NCBI RefSeq assembly: GCF_001889305.1
Contig: NZ_CP013074.1
Span: forward strand, 248,001 to 312,000
DNA: 64,000 nt
DNA from: Dehalococcoides mccartyi
GTDB lineage: Bacteria > Chloroflexota > Dehalococcoidia > Dehalococcoidales > Dehalococcoidaceae
Reading direction: 5' to 3'
Made by a program: the position numbers and the translations under genes. Under the pieces are notes generated by a model. The model saw only the letters and a program-made list of their open reading frames with translations. It did no database searches and was not told the DNA's origin. The first letter of the stretch is position 1, and each line of letters opens with the position of its first letter. Below, in pieces: positions 48,685 through 57,064 of this stretch.

Positions 48685-49533
48685 CTAGCCGGGCTGGTAG
48701 CCCTCGTTCTGGGCGATGTTATCCAGATGGATGGAAACAGCGTCTTCAACTTCAGGCAGACACTCGCGTCCCAGCCGCCGTTCATCAGTGGTCTTGATGT
48801 ATGACTTACACTTTTCGCAGACATCCACCCGCTGGTAAGGGAACACTGCAGAGTAGAAATGACGGAGCTTTTCGGCATTGGCATTGGAACAATAGGCGCA
48901 TTTTATCCGGCGGTAATTCCATTGGATGTGGCAGAGTGAGCAGAACAGGCGGCGGGCACCGTTGTCCTTATCCAGCCGGGAGTAGCGGGGGCTTGAGCCG
49001 CAGAAGGGGCAGGTATTTTTATCCCAGCCTAGCAGATCTACCTGCGGTTGATAGTATTTGGCTTGGGCCGCTGAAAAAGGAGAAACCAAATTGGTCACAA
49101 AGAAGAGCAGCGTTTCGGGATTGAAGCTGGTTTTTTGGGCAAATTCAGCCAGATAGTCCAGATTATCCGCGAGTATGGCGGAAATAAAGCCGGATAATCC
49201 TTCAGGATGGCTTTCTATCAGCTTAAGCAGGGCTGGAGCGGGGAATTTCTCTCCGGCTGTTTGGGTAAAGGCCTGTCCCAGTTTAAGGCCTGTCTGGTGA
49301 AAAAGTTCGGCCGGGGGGCTAAGCGGAATACCTTTCAGTATATATTCGCCGGATGCCAGCTTGGCTATGGCATCTTCCTCTGAAATAAGGGGAGCCGGCT
49401 CCTCTTGCGAGGAAGCCGACTCCTGAATTGCAAAAACCTTCTGGTACAGGGCAAGTATGGTTTCCAGTTCCGGCTGAGCGGCCCTGTATCTTTCAATTTC
49501 CGAATTGATACGCTCCAGCCGATTAGTATTCAT
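48685..49533 (-). CDS. fdhE: Formate dehydrogenase accessory protein FdhE-like
   Basis: A 282-aa protein. The C-terminal half has the rubredoxin-like Cys pairs of FdhE: CPFCGSSPRYSRLDKDNGAR, FCSLCHIQWNYRRIKCAYC, then VDVCEKCKSYIKT. The N-terminal half is helical. FdhE binds Tat-dependent molybdoenzymes before export and delivers or checks their cofactor. It abuts omeB (its start is adjacent to the omeB stop), so it is the dedicated maturation factor of OmeA. Promoter is that of omeA. Confidence 0.9.
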   Translation of the reverse strand: MNTNRLERINSEIERYRAAQPELETILALYQKVFAIQESASSQEEPAPLISEEDAIAKLASGEYILKGIPLSPPAELFHQTGLKLGQAFTQTAGEKFPAPALLKLIESHPEGLSGFISAILADNLDYLAEFAQKTSFNPETLLFFVTNLVSPFSAAQAKYYQPQVDLLGWDKNTCPFCGSSPRYSRLDKDNGARRLFCSLCHIQWNYRRIKCAYCSNANAEKLRHFYSAVFPYQRVDVCEKCKSYIKTTDERRLGRECLPEVEDAVSIHLDNIAQNEGYQPG

Positions 49534-50745
49534 TTAGTTTGCCGGTATAACCTCAGGTGCTTTCTTGACCTGTTCGGGGGTAAGCCCCTTCATGTGGTCA
49601 GAATAAAGCGGCAGGTATTTGGCACACAGGCGGAATACATACATAGCCCCGGCAATAAGACCGAAGGTGAAGACGAATTCCAGTATGTGCGGGAAATAAC
49701 TGCCTTCGCGGTTGGGAGCCTGAGAGATAACCAGGGTATTTATGCGGTTTAAGACCACACCCATAATTATCAAACCGGTTGCCCAGAGAAGGCCGGTGCG
49801 TGAAGTGCGGACCTTCTTTATGAAGAGCAGTATCATGGGCAGCAACATGCCGATACCTACTTCAGCTACCCAGAGTACGGTATACCAGTCACCGTTAAGG
49901 CCGGTGGCCAGGTTTCCGGTGATAGCGTAGTCAACGCCGCGGGCTGCCAGATAAACTAGCAGAATCCAGGCGATAACCAGCCCCAGTTTGGAAAGTATAT
50001 CCATACGCAGGGTCATCTTCCAGGAGCGTGACAGTATAATGGAGAAGTAAGTGAGAACTGACAAACCCAGAGCCATGGCGGATACCAGGAACAGGTGACC
50101 CATCAGCGGGCCGTGCCAGAGGGGCTGCTGAGCCGGGTTAATCAGGAACAGGGCACCCAGTGAAGACTGGTGGAGGAAGGAGAGCATAATGCCGAAGATA
50201 ACCAGCGGGATAATAAAGGCATGCTGCAGGTTACCCAGCTTCTTCCAGCCAATACGTTCAAAAATATTGTTGGAGAATTCGAGATAGAGTACGGTCAGGT
50301 ACATCATAACGCACCAGCCTACTTCAAACATGATGGACTCATGGTTCCACATCCAGATAGGATGAACAATCCGTATGGAGCGGGCAAGGTCAATCATGAT
50401 GCCGATAGCGCCGATGGTGTAACACAATGCACCAATGAGAATAGCCGGCCGTACCAGGGGGCGGAATTTCTCAAAACCGAATATGTATACAATGGCAGCC
50501 ATGGTAAAACCACCGGCCGCCGAGGCGATATATGCGCCTACGTCAAAGGCAACCCAAAGACCCCAGGGCCAGTTATCTGAAAGGTTGGTGATGGGACCCA
50601 GACCATAAGCCAGTTTCAACCCGGCCACGGTTAAGGCACCCAGACCAAGGATAATCTGGAGGAGTCCCCATTTGCCGAATAAAGGCACGTTGGGGTTGCC
50701 GGTCTGTTCGAGCTTGTTTACCCAGCCCTTGATGGCACTGAACAT
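49534..50745 (-). CDS. omeB: NrfD/PsrC-like membrane subunit (OmeB)
   Basis: A 403-aa integral membrane protein with about ten hydrophobic segments and the NrfD-type start (PLFGKWGLLQIILGLGALTV). The ribosome binding site GGGAGGG is 12 nt before the ATG, inside the upstream small frame. In D. mccartyi this protein is a membrane subunit of the organohalide respiratory complex, linking OmeA and hydrogenase HupX/HupSL with RdhA in place of quinones. There is no adjacent iron-sulfur (FdhB-like) subunit, as known for this operon. Confidence 0.9.
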   Translation of the reverse strand: MFSAIKGWVNKLEQTGNPNVPLFGKWGLLQIILGLGALTVAGLKLAYGLGPITNLSDNWPWGLWVAFDVGAYIASAAGGFTMAAIVYIFGFEKFRPLVRPAILIGALCYTIGAIGIMIDLARSIRIVHPIWMWNHESIMFEVGWCVMMYLTVLYLEFSNNIFERIGWKKLGNLQHAFIIPLVIFGIMLSFLHQSSLGALFLINPAQQPLWHGPLMGHLFLVSAMALGLSVLTYFSIILSRSWKMTLRMDILSKLGLVIAWILLVYLAARGVDYAITGNLATGLNGDWYTVLWVAEVGIGMLLPMILLFIKKVRTSRTGLLWATGLIIMGVVLNRINTLVISQAPNREGSYFPHILEFVFTFGLIAGAMYVFRLCAKYLPLYSDHMKGLTPEQVKKAPEVIPAN

Positions 50746-50748
50746 GCT

Positions 50749-50829
50749 CTAAAGCCCTCCCTTCCTGGAAGGAGAAATCCCTTCCGTATATGCGAGTTCG
50801 CCGTTTAATTTAGCATTCAGATACTTCAT
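50749..50829 (-). CDS. 26-aa small protein between omeA and omeB
   Basis: An ATG at 50829 (7 nt from the omeA stop) opens a 26-codon frame ending at 50749, 3 nt before the omeB ATG. GAGG lies 8 nt upstream. The peptide starts MKYLNAKLNGELAYTEG and ends SRKGGL. Its last part overlaps the omeB ribosome binding site, so it could be a leader peptide that couples translation, or a very small subunit. Translation is not proven. Confidence 0.5.
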   Translation of the reverse strand: MKYLNAKLNGELAYTEGISPSRKGGL

Positions 50830-50832
50830 GGC

Positions 50833-53814
50833 TTAGTCCTCAAGTACCGTGTAGCGTCCGGTAATGGTAGGTACGGTACCGTCGGCTTCTTTTTCAACCT
50901 TGACCAGGAACGCCTTGAACTCAGGGGTGGATGAGTTGGAGTCTGCGGTGTTCGGGGCAAGTGTGTTGGCACTGTCACCCTGTGCAATTCCCATAAAGCC
51001 CCAGTGATAGGGGATAGCTACCTGATGAACAGTTTTGCCGCCAATGCTGAAGGATTTAAGTCGTTTGGTGACAGCCGCAGCTACTGATACGCTGCCTCTG
51101 GCTGAGGTGAGTTTTACAATATCACCGGCCTTGATACCCTTTTCGCTGGCCAGCTGTTCGGATATTTCCACATAAGCGGCCGGGGCAAGTTCCACCAGGA
51201 AAGGCATATTGCGGGTTAACTGGCCGCCCAGACTATGCTCTACGGTGCGAATGGTGGTACAGATAACCGGATATTCACCGGCACTGCCCTTAGTGTCGCC
51301 CTCGAAGATCATAGCAGTTGGGTTATTCTGGGTGCCAGACAGAGCATTGTCCACCGGGCTTTCCCATGGTTCATAATGTTCGGGCATAGGGCCGTCAACC
51401 ATAGCGGCAAAGAGCTGGGCGGTATTACCGCTTGTGCCTTTGAAGGGTAGTTCACCGCTCTGATTAACCGGGCCTACTTTACCGTCAACTGCGTCACCGG
51501 TCCAACCCATACCGTTCCAGCTGACAACGGGCTTAGCCGCATTGAAGGGCTGGCCGCTCAGGTCAACTGAAGCGCGGTTGTTCAGGATACGTACATTCAT
51601 CGGCCAGCTCCAGGCCCAGCCGGCATGGAAAGCACCGGTCTGTTCACGCCGTGCCATCTTGTTGCCGCTATCTGTAAAGCTGCCGATATAAAGATTATTG
51701 CCGCAGGCAACAGTTCCATCTGACTTCAGGTCTTCAGGGCTGTCAATCTGCTGCATGGAGGATACTTGATAACCGTTCATCTCTTTGGCTACGTCAGCCG
51801 CAGAGGGATTGGTGCTGTAAGTCCAGCTGAGTTTAGTAACAGCCTCTGCATTCAGAGCGCTTTCACCCTGATAAAGGGACTGAAGGCGGCTGAGCAGTGA
51901 GCTGATAATCTCAAGCTCGGATTTGGCTTCACCGACGGCATTTACGGCCTTGTTTCGCCACTGTACCCAGCGGTCGGCATTGGTTACACTGCCTTCTTTT
52001 TCGTAAGAGCAGGCAGTGGGCAGCAGGAAGACCTCGGTCTGTGAACTGATGCCTTCTTTCTTCCAGAAAGCAGCAGTTTCAGATTCAAACATGTCTGTCA
52101 CTACCAGCCAGTCCAGTTTGGCCAAAGCCTGAATAGCCTGACCGGCAGCAGAACTTTCAACCACCGGGTTTGCACCCCAGGCAAAAGCGCCCTTTATCTT
52201 GCCGGCAGCCATCTGCTTGATAGCGTTTACGTAAGAATAATTGGTATTTAAATCTGTCTTGGGCAGGAAGCTGAAACCAAAGCCATTTGAGCTGGAGGCA
52301 TTAGAGCCGTACCAGGCCTTCAAAAGGCTGGCTGCGTTCTGCTCGCTGGATTTAGCGGCAAAAGCAGCAAAATTGGTGTCATCTTCGGTGGGGGCAGATA
52401 AATAACCGGGCAGTTTGTTCCAGGAAACACCGTTGTCAGCAGCACCCTGTACGTTAGATTCGCCGCCCAGGGCGAATAAACCGCCGCCGGATACGCCGAT
52501 ATTGCCCAGCAGCATTTGAAGTATGGCATAAGCCCGGACTGTCTGAGCGCCGGAAGTGTGCTGGGTGGAGCTCATGGCGTAGATAATAGCGCCGGCCTTG
52601 TCTGCTTTGCCGGTTGCGGCAAAAGAGGCACAGACCTTTGCAAAATCAGCCTGAGAGCAGCCACAGGTTGCGGCCACCATTTCCGGGGTATAACGGGCAT
52701 ATTGCTTCTTCAAAAGCTGGAAGACACAATTGGGGTTGGTCAGGGTTTTGTCTATTACCGGCTCACCGTTGCTGGCTTTGGCAAAACTCCAGTTTGACTG
52801 GTCGTAAGAATGGCTGGCGGAGTTGTAACCGGTAAACATACCGTCCAAATCGGCCGGGCCCTTGAAGTTGGAATTTACTACCATGCCGGCAGTGGTGTAC
52901 TCGGTAATATAAGTCAGGTTGTAATTTGCGGGGTGGGCTTCAATGTCAGCAATGACATACTTGATAAGACCGCCGGTAAAGGCAATCTCCGAACCGGAGC
53001 GGGCGGCAACGAATGTGCCGGCCTTGGCCGCAGTCCGGGTCAGGCGGCAGTCAACGCTGATAAGCTCTGCCCCTTTTCCCATGGCTTCACCCAGATGGGA
53101 GAAACAGGCAGGGTAGTTTTCAGCCGGGTTACCGCCCATGTCCAAAATAACGTTGGCATTTGAAACATCGGTCCAGCTGTTGTTCATGGCGTTTTGTCCG
53201 AACGAAGCAGCCAGAGCTTCCATTCCGGAAGCGGTGCTCAGTCTGGCCTGGCTGTCCAGGTAGACAATGCCCAGGGCGCGAAGCATCTTGGACAGCAGAT
53301 AACATTCTTCGTTGTCCAGAGTAGCTCCGCCCAGGGAGGCTATTGCCTCGGTGCGGTTGACAGTCTTGCCTGCAGCATTTTTAGCCACAAACCCGCTGTC
53401 GCGACTGGTTTTTACCTTTTTGGCAATTTCACCAATTGCCCAATCCCAGCTTTTTTCTTCCCAATCATTCGCACCGGCGGCACGGTAAAGTACCTTTTCC
53501 AAACGGTGTTTATTATTGTGAAGTTGAATCAGCGAAGCACCTTTGGAGCAGGCACTTCCCCGATTTACTGGATTATCAGGATCACCTTCCATATTGGTGA
53601 GGTTGCCGGCCGAATCGGTATAGCAGATAAATCCGCAACCGCTGGCGTCAAAGGGACAAATGGTGGTGGTTTCTTTTACCCACCGGGGGCGCGTGTCAAC
53701 CATCTTGGGCTCAACACCCTTGATGGGTCCACGGAAAAGACCAGCTGTGGCAAAGAGACCCGCGGTCCCTCCGCTGATCTTGAGGAAATCTCGCCTACTA
53801 AACTGAGACCTCAT
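50833..53814 (-). CDS. omeA: Molybdopterin oxidoreductase of the organohalide complex (OmeA, FdhA-like)
   Basis: About 993 aa from ATG 53814 (the adjacent GTG 53817 is possible), behind AAGGAGG. Tat signal SRRDFLKISGG. Iron-sulfur ligands C-x6-C-x3-C...C (CPFDASGCGFIC, then GSACSKG near residue 89). The molybdenum-ligand region reads LDSQARLSTASG: Ser at about residue 193 replaces the Sec or Cys of formate dehydrogenases (DNQARVU in E. coli FdnG). Known as the CISM subunit of the D. mccartyi respiratory complex. It is not expected to oxidise formate normally. Confidence 0.95.
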   Translation of the reverse strand: MRSQFSRRDFLKISGGTAGLFATAGLFRGPIKGVEPKMVDTRPRWVKETTTICPFDASGCGFICYTDSAGNLTNMEGDPDNPVNRGSACSKGASLIQLHNNKHRLEKVLYRAAGANDWEEKSWDWAIGEIAKKVKTSRDSGFVAKNAAGKTVNRTEAIASLGGATLDNEECYLLSKMLRALGIVYLDSQARLSTASGMEALAASFGQNAMNNSWTDVSNANVILDMGGNPAENYPACFSHLGEAMGKGAELISVDCRLTRTAAKAGTFVAARSGSEIAFTGGLIKYVIADIEAHPANYNLTYITEYTTAGMVVNSNFKGPADLDGMFTGYNSASHSYDQSNWSFAKASNGEPVIDKTLTNPNCVFQLLKKQYARYTPEMVAATCGCSQADFAKVCASFAATGKADKAGAIIYAMSSTQHTSGAQTVRAYAILQMLLGNIGVSGGGLFALGGESNVQGAADNGVSWNKLPGYLSAPTEDDTNFAAFAAKSSEQNAASLLKAWYGSNASSSNGFGFSFLPKTDLNTNYSYVNAIKQMAAGKIKGAFAWGANPVVESSAAGQAIQALAKLDWLVVTDMFESETAAFWKKEGISSQTEVFLLPTACSYEKEGSVTNADRWVQWRNKAVNAVGEAKSELEIISSLLSRLQSLYQGESALNAEAVTKLSWTYSTNPSAADVAKEMNGYQVSSMQQIDSPEDLKSDGTVACGNNLYIGSFTDSGNKMARREQTGAFHAGWAWSWPMNVRILNNRASVDLSGQPFNAAKPVVSWNGMGWTGDAVDGKVGPVNQSGELPFKGTSGNTAQLFAAMVDGPMPEHYEPWESPVDNALSGTQNNPTAMIFEGDTKGSAGEYPVICTTIRTVEHSLGGQLTRNMPFLVELAPAAYVEISEQLASEKGIKAGDIVKLTSARGSVSVAAAVTKRLKSFSIGGKTVHQVAIPYHWGFMGIAQGDSANTLAPNTADSNSSTPEFKAFLVKVEKEADGTVPTITGRYTVLED

Positions 53815-53817
53815 CAC

Positions 53818-54193
53818 TACCTCCTTACTAAAGGCTCTGGAGACACAATTTGTTAATATGATATACCAAGTAGTTGTTTAAACGCAAGTTAAAATCACGA
53901 ATAACTTATATCCAAAGTACTAGTGCCGGGATTTAGTCTGGAATAAATATTTTGAGATTGTTTTTTTAGCTGGGAAAACTCTGAAAATCACCTGCATTCA
54001 GGCTGAAAATGATGGAAGATATTTAAAAAAGTTTCAAATTTCTTTGGACAACCGGCATAGTCCTAAGCCTGTCAGGCCGGATTATGCTGCAGATGTTTTC
54101 AAAGTCAGCGTTTTTGCCGGAATATCTGCCCGGAACAGGATTTACACCCTTTTTAACTTGATTTGGAGTTTATATTCCGCTATTTTTTAAAGC
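53818..54193. promoter_or_regulatory. 376-bp divergent gap between omeA and rsmD
   Basis: No gene is seen. For omeA, a weak promoter can be read on the minus strand (TTGCGT, 16 bp, TATATC, near 53855-53885), about 40-70 nt before its start. An AT-rich stretch at 53900-54040 separates it from rsmD. No strong palindrome is visible. Confidence 0.4.
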
Positions 54194-54772
54194 ATGAGAA
54201 TTATTGCCGGAGATGCCAAAGGTAAAAACATTATCGTGCCCCAGCGGAAAGCCACTCGTCCGGCTACCGAGTTGGTCAGAGGAGCTATGATGTCCATGCT
54301 GGAGGCAATTGCTGAAGACTGGAGCGAGGTGCTGGATATTTATTCCGGCAGCGGCTCTCTGGGTCTGGAGGCACTTTCCCGCGGGGCAGGGCATGTAGAT
54401 TTTGTTGAGCACGAGCGCTGTTGTTGTGATATAATAAAACAAAATTTGGAAACCATTGGCTGTGCAAGCCAGGCTCACGTTTATTGTTTGGATGTGCCCA
54501 AGGCAATAGCCTTCCTGAAAAAACAATATGACGTAATACTGGCAGACCCGCCGTACCGCAACCAGCAGATTGGCGAGGTACTGGAGAAGCTGGGGAATTC
54601 AGGGCTTATCGGTGAAAGCACAGTCATGGCGGTGACCCATTCTGCCCATCTAACCCTTGCCGAACGTTATGGGCGGCTTAAGATGTTAAAAGAACATCGC
54701 CATGGGGATAGCCTTATCGCTATATACAGAAAGGATAGCAGTTTTGATAGCCATTTACCCGGGCCGGTTTGA
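54194..54772 (+). CDS. rsmD: 16S rRNA (guanine966-N2)-methyltransferase
   Basis: A 192-aa protein. MRIIAGDAKGKNI opens as in RsmD; the SAM motif is VLDIYSGSGSLGLEAL and the catalytic motif is LADPPY. Normal length for the family. It overlaps coaD by 29 nt; rsmD-coaD is a widespread pairing in bacteria. Methylates G966 of 16S rRNA in the small subunit. Confidence 0.93.
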   Translation: MRIIAGDAKGKNIIVPQRKATRPATELVRGAMMSMLEAIAEDWSEVLDIYSGSGSLGLEALSRGAGHVDFVEHERCCCDIIKQNLETIGCASQAHVYCLDVPKAIAFLKKQYDVILADPPYRNQQIGEVLEKLGNSGLIGESTVMAVTHSAHLTLAERYGRLKMLKEHRHGDSLIAIYRKDSSFDSHLPGPV

Positions 54773-55223
54773 CCCGGTAACCCTCGGCCATTTGAGCGTC
54801 GCCAGGCGCGCCTCTGGCTTTTGTGACCGGCTGATTATTGCTGTCTTTGATAACCCTGCCAAACCGGGGCTTTTTACTGCCGCCGAGAGGGTAGATTTCA
54901 TCAAACAATCCGTTAAAGACATTCCTAATGTAGAGGTGTGCTCTTTCCGTGGTCTTATGGTCAGTTTCGCCCGTAAGACGGGTGCTTCGCTTATAATCCG
55001 CGGTCTCAGGGTTGGGGCTGATTTTGAGCGTGAGATGGAAATGTATGTTATGAACCGCCGCCTTGATGAGGGGATTGAGCTTTGTTGTCTTTTCTCTGAG
55101 CCTCAGTACCAGTATCTCAGTGCCTCCCTTATAAAGGAAATAGTGATGCTGGGCGGGGACTCAAGCGGGCTAATATCGGAACATGTGGCAGCAGCTTTAA
55201 AAATCAAGTTAGCGCCTGCCTAG
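54744..55223 (+). CDS. coaD: Phosphopantetheine adenylyltransferase
   Basis: About 159 aa from TTG 54744 (AAAGGAT lies 8 nt upstream), giving the usual start IAIYPGRFDPVTLGHLSV. Contains the nucleotidyltransferase motif (T/H)xGH as TLGHL, RGLRVGADFERE, and YLSASLIKEIVMLGGD (ISSTxxR-type loop). Family length is about 160. Transfers AMP to phosphopantetheine, the fourth step of CoA synthesis. The upstream in-frame ATG 54702 would add a tail lacking homology. Confidence 0.93.
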   Translation: MIAIYPGRFDPVTLGHLSVARRASGFCDRLIIAVFDNPAKPGLFTAAERVDFIKQSVKDIPNVEVCSFRGLMVSFARKTGASLIIRGLRVGADFEREMEMYVMNRRLDEGIELCCLFSEPQYQYLSASLIKEIVMLGGDSSGLISEHVAAALKIKLAPA

Positions 55224-55311
55224 TGTGGTATAATCAATTAATTATTTTACAGGAGGGTGTATCGCCAGAAGAAGTTTTGCTTAAGACAGATTTTGGAGGT
55301 AGAAGGAATTT

Positions 55312-55566
55312 ATGTCGTTCAAGATAACAGATGACTGTATCAGTTGTGGAGCTTGTGAACCGGAATGCCCCAACAAGGCTATTTCGGAAGGCGAGACTAT
55401 TTACATTATTGATCCTGAAAAGTGTTCTGAGTGCGTGGGTGCTTTTGAAACCCCTCAGTGCGTTGAAATCTGCCCGGTAGACTCCTGTGTGAAATGCTGC
55501 AATGAATCTCACGAAGAGTTGCTGGCAAAATGGCAGAAACTGCACCCCGGCGAAAGCCCCAAGTAA
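55312..55566 (+). CDS. 2[4Fe-4S] ferredoxin
   Basis: An 84-aa protein with two cluster motifs: CISCGACEPECPNKAI and a second, looser CSECVGAFETPQCVEICP with an insert of 7 residues between its first two and last two cysteines. This is the Clostridium/Allochromatium-type arrangement. CVKCC adds more cysteines near residue 60. A cytoplasmic electron carrier. GGAGG precedes the ATG. Confidence 0.95.
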   Translation: MSFKITDDCISCGACEPECPNKAISEGETIYIIDPEKCSECVGAFETPQCVEICPVDSCVKCCNESHEELLAKWQKLHPGESPK

Positions 55567-55674
55567 AAATAAAAAATTTTAAGGCGATCTGGATAGATTG
55601 TTTTAAATAAAACAGTAAATGCCTTAAGAGCCATCTGGGTTACGGCGGTTTAGTGTGAAGGTTTTGTATTTGCT

Positions 55675-56163
55675 TTAGTTGAAAAAGTCACGGATTACTC
55701 CGAACTCATCCGGTAAAAGCGACAGAATCAGCGGAAACTTGTCAAGAAGTATCTGGGCTACGGCAGAATCGGTAATGACCGAAGCGGAGCCAAAGAACTT
55801 AACCCAGATGGCCAGCAGGGCGGCAGTAAAAATGCTGGACACCAGCAAACCGAATATTGCACCCCCCAGCCGATTTACCCAGTTAAGGAAAGTCGGCTTT
55901 ATTATGGTATCAAGCAGCTTGGCAATGATGGTGGTTGTTACCCAGATAGCCATAAGTACCAGCAGGAAAGCGATTATATTTGCCCACTCCGGGCTGGATA
56001 TAAAACTGAGCCATTCGGCAACTGTAGGGTAGAAGCGGCCTGCCAGTATAATACCTATTATCAGCCCCACCAGATGCAGGAAATTGAGTATCAGGCCGGT
56101 AAAAAAGCCGCTTACGGTTTGAGCGCCCAGTGCTATCAGTAAAACTATATCTAACCAGTTCAT
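55675..56163 (-). CDS. CvpA-family membrane protein
   Basis: A 162-aa protein with four hydrophobic segments and the CvpA pattern (NWLDIVLLIALGAQTVSGFF, then LLDTIIKPTFLNWVNRLGGA, FGLLVSS). The family is tied to colicin V production, purine gene loci and envelope maintenance; its precise role is unclear. It is downstream of proC and leuS on the same strand but separated by about 100 bp. Confidence 0.85.
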   Translation of the reverse strand: MNWLDIVLLIALGAQTVSGFFTGLILNFLHLVGLIIGIILAGRFYPTVAEWLSFISSPEWANIIAFLLVLMAIWVTTTIIAKLLDTIIKPTFLNWVNRLGGAIFGLLVSSIFTAALLAIWVKFFGSASVITDSAVAQILLDKFPLILSLLPDEFGVIRDFFN

Positions 56164-56259
56164 GGCTTTGATTAAAGCATATCCGCAGGGATAAACGCAA
56201 TAGCCGGATTGGCCGGGATTTGCCAGCTGTATTTAAACAGGTCTTGAACTAAGGGCAGC

Positions 56260-57063
56260 TTAACCCTTACCCAGCTCTACCGAACGGTCAAAAGCCGCTT
56301 TTGCAGCCTTAATTACGGTTGTTTCCAGTCCTGCTTCCTCAAATACCTTTATAGCTTCGGCGGTAGTGCCGCCGGGAGAGGTTACGTTTTTGCGGAGCTG
56401 GGCTAGCGGCAGGCCGGATTTCCCGGCATAAACAGCCGAACCGGCGGCTGTCTGGGATACCAGTATAGAGGCTTCCTCAGGGGTAAAACCCATTTCCAGG
56501 GCTGCTTTTTCTAAACTTTCCATAAACAGGAAGAAATAAGCCGGGCCTGAACCTGAGATGGCGGTAGCCGCATCCAGCATGGTTTCTTTGCCGGTATATA
56601 TTTCTTTGCCCATGGCGGAAAGTATGCTTTTAGCTTGTTCTTTCTGGGCGGGGCTTACCGCCGGCAGGGCAGTCCAGATGCTCATGCCCATGCCTATCAT
56701 AGCCGGGGTATTGGGCATAACCCGTACTACGGCTTTGTGCCCAAGCCCGCTGGACAGTTTACTTAGAGTTGCCCCGGCAATAATGGATATCACCAGCTGT
56801 GTCTCTGCCAGTTTGCCTTTCAGTCCGGCGCTCAGTTCGGCCAGGTTCTGGGGTTTTATAGCCAGCAGAACTACTTCGGCGTTTTTTATGGCCTCCGGAT
56901 TTGCGGCGGTGGTCTTTATGCCATAGGTATTTTCAAGGAAAGCGCGGCGTTCGGCTTTAATCTCACTTACGGTAATATCCTGCGGCGGGCAGATATTTTT
57001 CCTGATAAGGGCACCCAAAATGGCCTCGCCCATATTCCCCCCGCCGATAAATGCTATTTTCAT
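56260..57063 (-). CDS. proC: Pyrroline-5-carboxylate reductase
   Basis: A 267-aa protein. Rossmann motif IAFIGGGNMGEAILG at the N-terminus, VLLAIKPQN, RVMPNTPAMIGMGM and the C-terminal DAATAISGSGPAYFFLFMES, with NVTSPGGTTAEAI. Final step of proline synthesis using NAD(P)H. It follows leuS by one nucleotide, so the two are co-transcribed. Confidence 0.95.
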   Translation of the reverse strand: MKIAFIGGGNMGEAILGALIRKNICPPQDITVSEIKAERRAFLENTYGIKTTAANPEAIKNAEVVLLAIKPQNLAELSAGLKGKLAETQLVISIIAGATLSKLSSGLGHKAVVRVMPNTPAMIGMGMSIWTALPAVSPAQKEQAKSILSAMGKEIYTGKETMLDAATAISGSGPAYFFLFMESLEKAALEMGFTPEEASILVSQTAAGSAVYAGKSGLPLAQLRKNVTSPGGTTAEAIKVFEEAGLETTVIKAAKAAFDRSVELGKG

Positions 57064-57064
57064 A

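Noticed and set aside
53194-53856. A 220-codon plus-strand frame
   Set aside because: Antisense to the Tat signal and iron-sulfur region of omeA; no domain signature.
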